In this document: positions 1 through 12,993 of the stretch, one piece after another
Position numbering within the stretch: position 1 is the stretch's first letter
Layout of the letters: the number at the start of each line of letters is the position of its first letter
Assembly (NCBI RefSeq): GCF_022348085.1
Contig: NZ_JAKRFN010000008.1
Span: 62,001 to 126,000, forward strand
Source: Mycobacterium sp. PSTR-4-N
Lineage (GTDB): Bacteria > Actinomycetota > Actinomycetes > Mycobacteriales > Mycobacteriaceae
Reading direction: 5' to 3'
Length of the DNA stretch: 64,000 bases
Translations under genes and position numbers: made by a program
The notes under the pieces: generated by a model
The model's input: only the letters and a program-made list of their open reading frames with translations
What the model was told of the DNA's origin: nothing
Databases searched by the model: none

Positions 1-1112
1 TGCGCGATCACGGGCCGGCGATCGCGGGGACCGTTGTGCGCCACAACGTGTTCGATGGCGTCGAGGGCCTGGCGCACCGCCGCGTCGCCGATCGCATGGA
101 TGTGGATCTGCAGTCCGAGCTCGTCGACGCGGCGGGCCGCCTCGGCCAGCGAGTCGCCCTCCCAGTTCCGCATTCCCCGGTTCTCGTGGGCGTGCATGCC
201 CGTGCAGTAGGGCGCCAGCAGCGCGCCGGTCTCGTTCTCCACGACCCCGTCGGCGAAGAACTTCACGGTGTTCGCGGTAAGCAAGGGGTTGGCCGCCTCG
301 GCCACCATGCGCTGCTGCTCGGCGAAATGGGTGACCTGGCTGTCGAAGTGGCGTGGATCGCCGTAGAGCGCGAGATTGAACCGCATCCGCAGGGCCCCGC
401 GACGGGCCGCCTCGACGTAGGTGGCGACGTCGGCCGGCTCGACCCAGGCGTCCTGCACCCACGTCACGCCGCGCGCCAGGTAGTAGTCGGCGGCGGTGCC
501 CAGGGCCCCGATGCGGACGTCCTCGTCGCGCGGCGGCATCACGTTCATCACGAGATCGGTGGCGCCCCACTCGCGGAGCGTGCCGAGCACCGATCCGTCC
601 TCGCGGTGCGGGATCTCGCCGAGCACCGGGTCGGGTGTGTCGGCGGTGATGCCCGCCCGCTGCAATGCCACGCTGTTGCACCACACCGTGTGGTAATCCC
701 ACGCGCGCAACACCACCGGCCGATCCGGCACGGCCGCATCGAGCCACCGCGCGTCGAACAGGCCGCCGGGGGCGAGGCTGCCGTCATAGGAGGCGCCGAC
801 GATCCAGTCCTCGTCCGGGTGATCCTCGGCGTACTGCTTGACGGCCAGCACGATCTCGTCGACCGAGGTGCACGGCCGCACGGCCGGCCCGACCGCCTCG
901 AGACCGCCGTAGAGCGGATGGGCGTGTCCGTCGCCGAACGACGGCATCAGGAAGCCACCGTCCAGATCGACCGTCTCCGCCTGTCCTGCTTGGACTTTCG
1001 CGTCGTCGCCCAGGGCGGCGACGACGCCGTCGACGACGAGGACGGCGTCGGTCTCCTGAGGGGCATGACCGCCCGTCCACACGGTGCCGCCGGTGAACAG
1101 TGTCGCGCTCAC
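1..1112 (-). CDS. YtcJ-like metal-dependent amidohydrolase (partial, 3' end outside window)
   Basis: About 370 residues are visible and the reading frame is still open at the left edge. The start is GTG; the only upstream ATG reads into a stop. Near residue 60 is the metal-binding HxH signature (GDGHAHPLYGG). Further on are TVKFFADGVVENETGALL and LQIHIHAIGDAAVRQALDAI, both typical of the YtcJ/AepA branch of the amidohydrolase superfamily. These proteins hydrolyse amides or related C-N bonds in the cytoplasm, but the substrate cannot be deduced. The gene is divergent from a TetR gene, with a perfect palindrome in the shared upstream region, so control by that TetR protein is likely. Confidence 0.85.
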   Translation of the reverse strand, partial: MSATLFTGGTVWTGGHAPQETDAVLVVDGVVAALGDDAKVQAGQAETVDLDGGFLMPSFGDGHAHPLYGGLEAVGPAVRPCTSVDEIVLAVKQYAEDHPDEDWIVGASYDGSLAPGGLFDARWLDAAVPDRPVVLRAWDYHTVWCNSVALQRAGITADTPDPVLGEIPHREDGSVLGTLREWGATDLVMNVMPPRDEDVRIGALGTAADYYLARGVTWVQDAWVEPADVATYVEAARRGALRMRFNLALYGDPRHFDSQVTHFAEQQRMVAEAANPLLTANTVKFFADGVVENETGALLAPYCTGMHAHENRGMRNWEGDSLAEAARRVDELGLQIHIHAIGDAAVRQALDAIEHVVAHNGPRDRRPVIA

Positions 1113-1142
1113 GCGAGCACCAGAATGAACATCGAGCTCCTA

Positions 1143-1161
1143 AAACGAATGAAGTTCGTTT
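1143..1161. promoter_or_regulatory. Candidate TetR operator (7-bp inverted repeat)
   Basis: AAACGAA-TGAAG-TTCGTTT is a perfect inverted repeat with a 5-base centre. It lies between the divergent amidohydrolase and TetR starts, in an AT-rich patch within otherwise GC-rich DNA. Position and symmetry fit an autoregulatory TetR operator; binding is inferred. Confidence 0.6.
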
Positions 1162-1205
1162 ATTGTGAACTGACTCACCCGACCGTGCAAGAGGGGAGCG
1201 CGAAT

Positions 1206-1802
1206 GTGGGCCGACCGCGTACACCTCTGCTGTCGTCCGAGCGGATCGCCGAAGCCGCTCTGGAGCTGGTGATCAGCACCGGCGGCTTCACCATCGCGGG
1301 GGTGGCGCGCGCACTGCGGGTACGGCCGTCCTCGCTGTACAACCACGTCAGCGGGCGCGACGACGTCGTCGAACTGCTTCGTGAGCGCGCGATGTCCGAC
1401 GTGGAACTGCCCGTCGACGACCCCCAGCGACCGTGGCGCGACGTCGTCGCCGACATCGCCCGCTCCTACCGCCGCAGCTTCGCCCGCTACCCGCAGCTGA
1501 TCCCGCTGCTCACCGAATACGCGGTCAACAGCCCGCACGCCATCACGATGTACAACGCACTCGCGGTCACGCTCACCCGGGCCGGCTTCAGTCCGGCCGA
1601 CACGCTGCGGACGATCACGCTGGTGGATTCCTACGTGCTCGGCTCGGCGCTCGATGTCGCCGCCCCGGACCAGCCGTGGCGGCACCGCGCCGAAGTCGGG
1701 CCGGAGCTGGCCGCCGCCCTGGACACGGGGGCACCCAAGCCGCAGCGCGCCGACGACGCGTTCGAGTTCGGCCTGGCGGTACTGCTGCGCGGGCTCGGCT
1801 GA
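1206..1802 (+). CDS. TetR family transcriptional regulator
   Basis: 198 residues. I chose GTG at 1206 because GAGGGGAG sits about 8 bases upstream and the protein then starts at the usual TetR position (VGRPRTPLLSSERIAEAALE). The N-terminal helix-turn-helix is visible (FTIAGVARALRVRPSSLYNHV, residues about 29-49), followed by a TetR_C-like all-helical ligand domain. The frame stays open upstream into DNA opposite the amidohydrolase, but that part is not TetR-like. The likely target is the palindrome just upstream, controlling itself and the divergent amidohydrolase. The ligand is unknown. Confidence 0.85.
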   Translation: MGRPRTPLLSSERIAEAALELVISTGGFTIAGVARALRVRPSSLYNHVSGRDDVVELLRERAMSDVELPVDDPQRPWRDVVADIARSYRRSFARYPQLIPLLTEYAVNSPHAITMYNALAVTLTRAGFSPADTLRTITLVDSYVLGSALDVAAPDQPWRHRAEVGPELAAALDTGAPKPQRADDAFEFGLAVLLRGLG

Positions 1803-1809
1803 TTCGCGA

Positions 1810-2562
1810 TCAGAACTGCACGCCGCGCGTCAGCGCTCCGTCGACCACGAGATTGGTGCCGGTGATGAAGCTGGCGGCCGAACTGCTCAGGAACACCACC
1901 GCGTTGGCGACTTCCTGCGGTGTGGCCATCCGGCCGGTCGGGTTCAACGCGAGCGCCTCGGCGAACAACGTGGGATTCTCGACCTCGATCGTCGACCACA
2001 CCCCGCCCGGGAAGTAGGTGTTGCCGGGGCTCACGGTGTTGGCGCGCACGCCCTGGGCGGCCAGCTTGTACGCGAGGCCCTGCGTGTAATGGATGATCGC
2101 CGCCTTCATCGTCCCGTAGGGTCCCGCCGCGAAATCCACCTCGCGGCCCGAGACGCTGGAAATCGTGACGATGGAACCGGATTCGCTCGCGAGCAGATGC
2201 GGCAGCGCGGCCTCGACCAGTCCGATCGTGCCCATGAGATCCACCTCGAACGTCGTCCGCCAGTTCTCCGCGGACTCCGGAATCGCCAGCGCGCTGACAT
2301 TCGCGACGACCCCGTCGAGCCCGCCGAACGCCTCGGCCGTAGCGTCCACCCACGCGGTCAACGCCGCAGTGTCACCCACGTGCACCACGGTTCCCAGAGC
2401 GGCATCGCCCAGATCCTTTTGCGCGTCGGCCACCGCCTCGGGCGTCCGTGCGCAGTAGGCGACGCGGGCGCCCTCGGCGAGCAGCCCCTCCACCACGGCC
2501 CGGCCGATGCCGCGGGTGCCGCCGGTGACAGCGAACCGCTTGCCCGTCAGCCCGAGATCCAT
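1810..2562 (-). CDS. Short-chain dehydrogenase/reductase
   Basis: 250 residues, a classical SDR of normal length. The N-terminal cofactor motif is TGGTRGIG (residues about 11-18), the NxxA-like motif is VVANVSA, and the catalytic Ser-Tyr-Lys set is represented by ITISSVSG and YGTMKAA. A typical C-terminal NAVVFLSSSAASFITG segment follows. The ATG start is 6 bases after AGGAGG. It is 10 bp downstream of the acetamidase/formamidase gene on the same strand, so the two are probably one transcript. It is predicted to be an NAD(P)-dependent oxidoreductase; the substrate is unknown. Confidence 0.88.
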   Translation of the reverse strand: MDLGLTGKRFAVTGGTRGIGRAVVEGLLAEGARVAYCARTPEAVADAQKDLGDAALGTVVHVGDTAALTAWVDATAEAFGGLDGVVANVSALAIPESAENWRTTFEVDLMGTIGLVEAALPHLLASESGSIVTISSVSGREVDFAAGPYGTMKAAIIHYTQGLAYKLAAQGVRANTVSPGNTYFPGGVWSTIEVENPTLFAEALALNPTGRMATPQEVANAVVFLSSSAASFITGTNLVVDGALTRGVQF

Positions 2563-2572
2563 GCGCGTCCTC

Positions 2573-3586
2573 CTAATAGGTGATGGAACCGAAACCACCT
2601 GCTGCCGAACGCATCTCGGCATGGACACCGCCGAACGCGGATGCGGCGGGCAGCAGCCGCTTGTCGATCTTGGTGACCGAACTGTAGTTCGTGTCCACGA
2701 CGTTGGCGATCGGGGCGAGCGAGATCTGGGTCAGCAGCTGGTAGGCATCGAGACGATCCAGGCCGTAGAGCTCACCGAGCCACGTGATCATCTCCACCTG
2801 CCCGGCTCGCCACGCCTCCTCCAGTGGACGGCCCGAGCCCACGCACATCAGATGGGTGTCGGTCTCGATCCGCGGCCAGGCCGGTCCGCCGCCCTTCACC
2901 AACCCGACGATCGCCGTCACGTTCATCGCGCCCTCGACCGCGGTGCCGCAGGACTCGCCTTCACCCTGCCGGTAGTGCCCGTCGCCGAGCGAGAACAGGG
3001 CGCCGGGCACGTTGACCCGGAGGTAACAGGTCGCGCCCGCTCTCATCTCCGGGGTGTCCATGTTGCCGCCGAACACGTCGGGCACCAGCGAGGTCCGCAC
3101 CTCGCGGCGGGCGGGTGCGACACCGACGGTGCCCAGCATCGGGTTGGCGGGCAGCGCGAGCTCGAAGTCGCTGCCGTGCGCGGAGAACGCGACAGTGCCG
3201 GCCGCGGAGTCGTACTCGTAGATGTACGTGCGCTCGGGCAGTGGGTCCTGCAGCGTCGGGCTGACCGGAACGCTGGTCAGCCCGCCGAAGAACGGAATCA
3301 GACTCGACGCACCCCAGGTGCGCGCGGGCGTCAGGTCGACGAGATGAACGACGAGTGTGTCCCCGGGTTCGGCGCCCTCGATCCAGAACGGCCCGGTCTG
3401 CGGGTTGAGGTCTTCGGTGTCCAGGGCGGTGGTCGCGACATCCGCGGCGCTCGTGATCCGGCCCCCGTAGGCGTCCTCGGTCCACAACGTCAGCACCGTC
3501 GGCGGCGTGATCCTCGCGACGGGCGCCGCGCCGCCGAAGGTGTAGGCCATCTGGTCGGCGGTCGGGATGAAAGTGACGTGATCCAT
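2573..3586 (-). CDS. Acetamidase/formamidase family protein
   Basis: 337 residues matching the FmdA/AmdA family, which hydrolyses short amides to ammonia and the acid in the cytoplasm. Family-like segments include GPFWIEGAEPGDTLVVHLVD, FFGGLTSVPVSP and the metal/active-site region FSLGDGHYRQGEGESCGTAVE. Two in-frame ATGs lie three codons apart; I prefer the second (MDHVTF) because its GAGG is at a workable distance, whereas it abuts the first. It is followed after 10 bp by an SDR gene, giving a two-gene operon. Exact substrate not determined. Confidence 0.87.
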   Translation of the reverse strand: MDHVTFIPTADQMAYTFGGAAPVARITPPTVLTLWTEDAYGGRITSAADVATTALDTEDLNPQTGPFWIEGAEPGDTLVVHLVDLTPARTWGASSLIPFFGGLTSVPVSPTLQDPLPERTYIYEYDSAAGTVAFSAHGSDFELALPANPMLGTVGVAPARREVRTSLVPDVFGGNMDTPEMRAGATCYLRVNVPGALFSLGDGHYRQGEGESCGTAVEGAMNVTAIVGLVKGGGPAWPRIETDTHLMCVGSGRPLEEAWRAGQVEMITWLGELYGLDRLDAYQLLTQISLAPIANVVDTNYSSVTKIDKRLLPAASAFGGVHAEMRSAAGGFGSITY

Positions 3587-3634
3587 GCTCGCCATCCTCG
3601 TCCGGTGCAGCGCGCGCCGCCATACGATCGGGGC

Positions 3635-4066
3635 ATGGCCGATGAGATGAGCGGAGAGCGCGACTTCAACCAGCGCAACATCGACGAGTTCCGGGCCAAC
3701 GGCGGCAAGGTGGGTGGCCAGTTCGAAGGGTTCCCCCTGCTGCTGTTGACCTCGACCGGCGCCAAGAGCGGCGAGCAACGCGTCAACCCGGTGGCGTACT
3801 TCGAGTTCGACGACGGCATCTACATCGTCGGGTCGGCGGCGGGTAGGGATTCAGATCCCGCGTGGGCGTTCAACATCCGCGCGCACCCGGAGGCGCAGGT
3901 CGAGATCGGCTCCGATCCGCCGCGACCGGTGCGGGCGCGCGAGCTGCCGCGCGAGGAACGTGACCGTCTCTACCCGCGGGTGGTCGAGCAGGCGCCCGGT
4001 TTCGGCGACTACGAGAAGCGGACCGACCGCGTCATCCCGATCTTCGAACTGGTGCCCGCCGACTGA
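3635..4066 (+). CDS. Deazaflavin-dependent nitroreductase family protein (Ddn/DUF385-like)
   Basis: 143 residues. It has the split-barrel sequence pattern of the F420H2-dependent Ddn family: GFPLLLLTSTGAKSGEQRVNPVAYF, then YIVGSAAG, DPAWAFNIRAHPEAQVEIG and a C-terminal RVIPIFELVP. Relatives reduce quinones or nitro compounds with F420H2 at the membrane face, and many are of unknown substrate. It is divergent from the amidase gene with a gap of only 48 bp. A second ATG four codons in is an alternative start. Confidence 0.85.
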   Translation: MADEMSGERDFNQRNIDEFRANGGKVGGQFEGFPLLLLTSTGAKSGEQRVNPVAYFEFDDGIYIVGSAAGRDSDPAWAFNIRAHPEAQVEIGSDPPRPVRARELPREERDRLYPRVVEQAPGFGDYEKRTDRVIPIFELVPAD

Positions 4067-4120
4067 CGGGTTTTGCCGCAACCGACTCGGCGCGAGCGCC
4101 GGTGTGCGACGGTATGCACC

Positions 4121-4984
4121 ATGCGCGTGTGGGGGATCGTGGTGCTGTCTGTCGGGCTGATCGCGGGCTGCAGCAGTCCGGCACCGGCCCCATCTCCGTC
4201 CCCATCGATGTCGCCTCCAGCTGCCAAAGCCTCTGGCGCTCCGCAGGACCCGCAGACCGACGACACCGAAGGCGGGGACGGCACCATGACCGTCACCTAC
4301 GAGGATGCGACCACACCGGAGGCGATCGCCGGCCGAGCACTGCTCCAGGACAACACCGTGCTCGACGACTTGGCTGCCGACATCAACGAGTCCCTGTATC
4401 TGCCGCAGGACATCACGCTGCGGGGCGCGCAATGTGACGAGCCGAATGCGTTCTGGGACGCAGGCGCCAACAGCATCACGCTGTGCTACGAGGACGCGGA
4501 TTCGGCGAAGGAGGTGTTCACCGCGCTGGGTGATCCCGATCCGAGCGCCGCGGCCATCAACTCCGAGTACGCGACGTTCTATCACGAGGTGGGTCACATG
4601 GCGATCAGTATTTACGAGCTGCCGATCACCGGGCGGGAGGAAGACGTCGCCGACCAATTGGCGGCGTTCGTGTTGCTGCAGCCCGGCGACGACGGTAAAC
4701 CCGACCCCGAATCCGTCAAGGCCGTCAAGGATTTCGCCAGCACCTTCGAGGCGTCGGGCGCCGAACGTCAGGAACTCGGCGCCGCCGACTTTGCCGATGT
4801 GCACTCACTCGACGAAACGCGGATGTTCAACCTGCAGTGCTGGATCTACGGCGCGGACCCCGATGCGGGTGCCGACCTCGTGACGTCCGGCCGGCTGCCG
4901 GAAGGCCGAGCCGACGGCTGCGCCGACGAATGGAACCAACTGGACAACGCCTGGTCGACGCTGCTGGACCCGCACCTGAAGTGA
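4121..4984 (+). CDS. Lipoprotein with DUF4344-type metallopeptidase signature
   Basis: 287 residues. The start at MRVWGIVVLSVGLIAGC gives a short charged N-region, a hydrophobic core and a lipobox (LIAGC, Cys at about residue 17), so it should be lipid-anchored outside the cytoplasmic membrane. A Pro/Ser-rich spacer follows. The main domain carries HEVGH (HExxH zinc motif) within FYHEVGHMAISIYELPITGR, followed by EEDVADQLAAFVLL, the arrangement seen in DUF4344 putative metallopeptidases. Four cysteines in the domain may form disulfides. It is convergent with, and directly abuts, the antigen-85-like gene. Confidence 0.8.
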   Translation: MRVWGIVVLSVGLIAGCSSPAPAPSPSPSMSPPAAKASGAPQDPQTDDTEGGDGTMTVTYEDATTPEAIAGRALLQDNTVLDDLAADINESLYLPQDITLRGAQCDEPNAFWDAGANSITLCYEDADSAKEVFTALGDPDPSAAAINSEYATFYHEVGHMAISIYELPITGREEDVADQLAAFVLLQPGDDGKPDPESVKAVKDFASTFEASGAERQELGAADFADVHSLDETRMFNLQCWIYGADPDAGADLVTSGRLPEGRADGCADEWNQLDNAWSTLLDPHLK

Positions 4985-6758
<1,774 letters not shown>

Positions 6759-6808
6759 TCGACGAGCCTGGCACAGCGTCCATGCCCGCTACCAACGGTT
6801 TTCGCCGC

Positions 6809-8020
6809 TCAGCGGCGTGCGGCGGCAAAGCCCAGGACGGCCACCGTCGCCGCGCACACCATCGCGATGCCCAGCGGTACCGCGGTGTGCTCTCCGCCGA
6901 GACCGACGAGCGGCGACACCACGGCCGCGAGCCCGAACTGCGTGGCGCCGAGCAGCGCCGACGCGGTGCCGGCGGCCCTCGGAGCAGCGGACAACGCCAG
7001 CGCGGTGGCGTTGCCGAAGATCAGGCCCATGCCTGCGACCGAGAAGAACAGCGGCAACGCGAGCCAGCCCGCGGGGACTCCGGTCACCGCCAGCGTCAGC
7101 ACCGCGATGCCGGCCGCCAGGATGATCACGAGGCCGACGCCGGCCAACCGGCGCGGCTCGACGCGCGCGGCCAGCCGCGCACTCGTCGCGCTCATCAGCA
7201 GCAGCCCGCAGGCGTTGACCCCGAACATCGCTCCGTACTGCGCCGAGCTGAGGCCCATCATCGTCTGGTAGACGAACGGCGACGCCGAGATGTAGCCCAT
7301 CATGACCGCGAACGCGAACCCGAATGTGACCAGATGACCGAGGTATTCGCGGCGGGCCAGATCCCGCAGCGGCGAGCCCTGGGTCGAACGGTTCGCTCGG
7401 AGTTCCCGACGACGTTCCTCGGTGTGGGTTTCGCGGATCACGACCAGCGCGGCGACGAGCATGGCGACGACGAGGGCCAGGATGACCGAGAGCGCGCCAC
7501 GCCAGCCCAGCGGCTGCACCAGGAAGCCGCCCGCCAGCGGCGCGGCGATCGGAGCGATCCCGCCGACGATCATCATCAGGGAGAACGCCCGCGCCGCGGC
7601 ACGTCCCGTCGCCAGGTCCGAGATGATCGCCCGGCCGATCACCATGCCCGCCGCGCCGGTGAGCCCCTGCGCCAGCCGGGCCGCGACCAGCACCTCGATC
7701 GTGGGGGCGAGGACGGCGACGACGCTGGCGACCACGCACACGGCGGCGCCGGACACCAGTGGCTTGACCCGCCCGTAGCGATCCGACAGCGGACCGAACA
7801 CCAGCTGGCCCGCCGCCAGGCCCAGGAGGAATGCGGTGAGGGTGAGCTGCACATTCGTCGGAGACGTGTGCAGGTCGTCGACCATCTGCGGGAAGGCGGG
7901 CAGGTAGAGGTCGGTCGCGAAGGGCGCGACGGCCGACAGCAGCGCGAGCGTGACGAGCAGCCCGGCAGTGATCTGCGGAGGCGCCTGCCGGCGAGCCGGC
8001 GTATCGACGGTCGAGGTCAT
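6809..8020 (-). CDS. MFS drug efflux transporter, Bcr/CflA type
   Basis: 403 residues, about 12 membrane segments. The N-terminal half shows FATDLYLPAFPQMVDDLHTS and the MFS loop motif FGPLSDRYGRVKPL, characteristic of the Bcr/CflA multidrug family of proton antiporters. I place the start at MTSTVDTPARR, which has GGGAG five bases upstream; two earlier in-frame ATGs lack a ribosome binding site. It is divergent from a MarR gene and shares an AT-rich 65-bp region with it, so MarR repression of this pump is likely. Substrates are not predictable. Confidence 0.87.
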   Translation of the reverse strand: MTSTVDTPARRQAPPQITAGLLVTLALLSAVAPFATDLYLPAFPQMVDDLHTSPTNVQLTLTAFLLGLAAGQLVFGPLSDRYGRVKPLVSGAAVCVVASVVAVLAPTIEVLVAARLAQGLTGAAGMVIGRAIISDLATGRAAARAFSLMMIVGGIAPIAAPLAGGFLVQPLGWRGALSVILALVVAMLVAALVVIRETHTEERRRELRANRSTQGSPLRDLARREYLGHLVTFGFAFAVMMGYISASPFVYQTMMGLSSAQYGAMFGVNACGLLLMSATSARLAARVEPRRLAGVGLVIILAAGIAVLTLAVTGVPAGWLALPLFFSVAGMGLIFGNATALALSAAPRAAGTASALLGATQFGLAAVVSPLVGLGGEHTAVPLGIAMVCAATVAVLGFAAARR

Positions 8021-8036
8021 GGGAACTCCCGTATTC

Positions 8037-8057
8037 ATTATCAGAACATAATTATCA
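8037..8057. promoter_or_regulatory. Candidate MarR-binding region (direct and palindromic AT-rich repeats)
   Basis: ATTATCA occurs twice with a 14-base start-to-start distance, and ATAATTAT is a palindrome overlapping the second copy. This is the most AT-rich patch for kilobases and lies between the divergent pump and MarR genes. An operator role is inferred from position and composition. Confidence 0.45.
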
Positions 8058-8085
8058 ATCAATAAATATCAGGTATGGTGGTGTC

Positions 8086-8522
8086 GTGCAAGCCCGACAG
8101 CCCCGCGGTGAGCAGCTCGCGGACCTCGCCGACGTCGTCATGGCCGTCGCGCGCGCAATCAAGTCACAGGCCGCGGCGGACCCCGGCATCGTCGAACTCT
8201 CGCCGACCGAAGTGACCGTGCTGCGCTACATCGACCACCATCCCGACGTCAGCGCCGGCACCGTCGCCGCGGGAACGGGGCTGCAGCGCAGCAACCTGAG
8301 TCGGGCGCTGCGCGACCTCGAGGCCAAAGGGTTGGTGCGCCGATCGGCCGATCCGGCCGACAGCCGTCAGGTCGTGTTGCGCTCGACCCGGCAGGCCGCG
8401 GAGAACTTGGCGCGGCTGCGCGTCATCTGGGCGAGGGTGCTCGGCGATGCGCTCGCGGCGTCAGGGGAGGAGCACGACATCGCGTCGGCGCTGACGCTGA
8501 TGCACGCGCTCGAGCGCAATCT

Positions 8523-8529
<7 letters not shown>
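8086..8529 (+). CDS. MarR family transcriptional regulator
   Basis: 147 residues, GTG start. The winged helix is clear: LSPTEVTVLRYIDHHP, then VSAGTVAAGTGLQRSNLSRA as recognition helices, then LEAKGLVRRSADPADSRQV as the beta wing with the family's D-x-R signature. It probably represses the divergent MFS efflux gene and responds to a small toxic compound. Its last 7 bases overlap the end of the convergent glycogen phosphorylase gene. Confidence 0.87.
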
Positions 8530-11039
<2,510 letters not shown>

Positions 11040-11154
11040 CGCGCCATTGTGGCGGTTCCATGTTTCGGCAATGAATCCTGATCGTGAACGACACCTCTGC
11101 CGAGGTTGTGCGCAAACGTTGGCGCGCCGGTTATCGACGCGGTTGACTATTCCG

Positions 11155-12993
11155 ATGGCGACGCGCGCACACCCTCAGGTGACGCGTCGGGCTGCCCTCG
11201 GCGTTCCCCCGCCGTCCCGGTTGATCGGCTGGACCCTGGCCGTCGGCATCACGTGCTTCGCCGTGCGCGCGCTGGTCCATCTGGACGGCTGGTCGTATGC
11301 GATGGTGTGGCCCGCCGTCGCACCGCAGCTGGTCGCCCTGCTCACCTCGCCGCGCCGGCAGTGGCCCGTCTATCTGTCCGCGTTCCTGGCGGTCCAGATC
11401 ATCCCGGCACGGCTCGTGCTGGGGATCGCCCCGGAGATCGGCGTGGTGTCGACGCTCGCGGCGGTCGTGTTCGGCGCGGCGATGCTGCATCGCGACCAGG
11501 ACTGGGTGACGGGGCGCACCGACACGCTGCGCAGTTGGCTGCGGTTCCTGCTCTACGGCGTCTACGTCGGACCGGCCCTGGCCAGCCCGATCGGTGTCGC
11601 CGGGCTCGTGATCAACGGCGAGGTCGGCACCGAACCCGGGGAGTTGGTGCACGCGGCCATGGCCTGGTACCTGACCGAGGCCGTCGGCATCGCGTTCCTC
11701 GTGCCCCTGATGCTGCGGTGGCGGCACTACGTGCGCCGGCACACCTGGCGCGAGACGGTGTGGTTCGCGACGATGATCGCGGTCACGGTGGGGTTGTGCG
11801 CCGCGTCGGCGACGATGTCGAGCTTCGTGCTGGTGTTCCTGACCGGGCTGCCCGCGCTGCTGGTGCTGATCAGGTCCGGCATCGCAGCCGCGTTCGCTGC
11901 GACGGCCGTCGGTTCGGCGATGGCGTTGGGCGGTACCTTCGCCGGCTACGGTCCCTTCGCGCTGTCGCTTCGCGATTCCGGTCAGGCCCTGATCTCGGTG
12001 CAGGTGTTCGTCCTGGGCGCGTTCACGATGCTGGTGCTCGTCGCCGCCGCGCTGGAGGACCGGATGCGGCTGGTCGCCCTCGAGGACGTCAGCCACAAGG
12101 CCTATGAGCTGATCTCGGAGTTGACCGGCGACGTGGTGATCCTCGTCGACGCCGACGGCACCGTGCTGCACCGCGCGAGCCAGGGCCACGAGATCCTCGA
12201 CGACAACGACGGGCCCATCGCCAAATCGGTGTGGTTGAGCCAGATCCACCCCGACGACCGCGCCATCCTCGCCGGCTTTCCGGCCGCGGGTCCTGCCGCT
12301 TTCCCAGGCACCTCCGAACCCTTCCGCGTCCGTCGGGCCGATGAATCGTGGGGCTGGTACGTCTTACACAGCCGTCGCACCGAAGACGGCCTCACCGCGG
12401 CGATCATGCGCGATGTGACGCTCGAGCGGGAGGTGCAGGAATCGCTGACCGACATGGTGAACACCGATCCGCTGACCGGGCTGGCCAACCGCCGCGGGCT
12501 GGACACGCGTGCCGGCGACCTGTGGCTGCGGGCTTGTGTCGCCGGCGAGCAGGTGACCGCGCTGTTCGTCGACATCGACCACTTCAAGTCGTTCAACGAT
12601 CTCTACGGTCACCAGGCCGGCGACGAGTGCCTGCGCAGCATCAGTGACGTGCTGGCCCACCTCGCCGACCCGAGCGTGTGCGTCGCCGCGCGCTACGGCG
12701 GCGAGGAGTTCGCGGTCGTCGTCGCGGGCTGCGACGACCCGGGCGGCTTCGCGACAGGATTGATGAGGGCCATTCGCTCGCTGGCGATACCGCACGCCGG
12801 AGCCGCGAAGGGGACCGTGACGATCAGCGTCGGTGTGGCCACGCTGCGCCCGTGGCGGCAGACCTTCGACAACGCCGACCTGGCAGTGCGCGATCTGCTC
12901 GACCGTGCCGACAAGGCCCTCTATGCCGCCAAGAGCATGGGCCGCGACACGGTGTCGACGTATCGCGAGGGCGGGGTGCTACTCGGCGAGTAG
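11155..12993 (+). CDS. MASE1-PAS-GGDEF diguanylate cyclase
   Basis: 612 residues from the chosen start (MATRAHPQVT). The frame is open further upstream (ATGs at 11047 and 11071), and no candidate has a clear ribosome binding site, so the start is uncertain. The first roughly 300 residues are a MASE1-like sensor with about eight hydrophobic segments. A PAS-like segment follows (ITGDVVILVDADGTVLHR to TLEREVQESL). The GGDEF domain has DPLTGLANRRGLD, DIDHFKSFNDLYGHQAGDE and the active-site YGGEEFAVV, so it should be catalytically able to make c-di-GMP. No EAL domain is present. Its 3' end overlaps the convergent FAD oxidoreductase gene by 15 bases. Confidence 0.88.
   Translation: MATRAHPQVTRRAALGVPPPSRLIGWTLAVGITCFAVRALVHLDGWSYAMVWPAVAPQLVALLTSPRRQWPVYLSAFLAVQIIPARLVLGIAPEIGVVSTLAAVVFGAAMLHRDQDWVTGRTDTLRSWLRFLLYGVYVGPALASPIGVAGLVINGEVGTEPGELVHAAMAWYLTEAVGIAFLVPLMLRWRHYVRRHTWRETVWFATMIAVTVGLCAASATMSSFVLVFLTGLPALLVLIRSGIAAAFAATAVGSAMALGGTFAGYGPFALSLRDSGQALISVQVFVLGAFTMLVLVAAALEDRMRLVALEDVSHKAYELISELTGDVVILVDADGTVLHRASQGHEILDDNDGPIAKSVWLSQIHPDDRAILAGFPAAGPAAFPGTSEPFRVRRADESWGWYVLHSRRTEDGLTAAIMRDVTLEREVQESLTDMVNTDPLTGLANRRGLDTRAGDLWLRACVAGEQVTALFVDIDHFKSFNDLYGHQAGDECLRSISDVLAHLADPSVCVAARYGGEEFAVVVAGCDDPGGFATGLMRAIRSLAIPHAGAAKGTVTISVGVATLRPWRQTFDNADLAVRDLLDRADKALYAAKSMGRDTVSTYREGGVLLGE

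Noticed and set aside
36..1205. Long N-terminal extension of the TetR protein at 1206
   Set aside because: Open only because it is antisense to the amidohydrolase; TetR homology begins at the GTG with a good ribosome binding site.
2507..3634. Long N-terminal extension of the Ddn-like protein
   Set aside because: The open frame continues upstream across the amidase gene, but that part is antisense shadow; the family begins near 3635.
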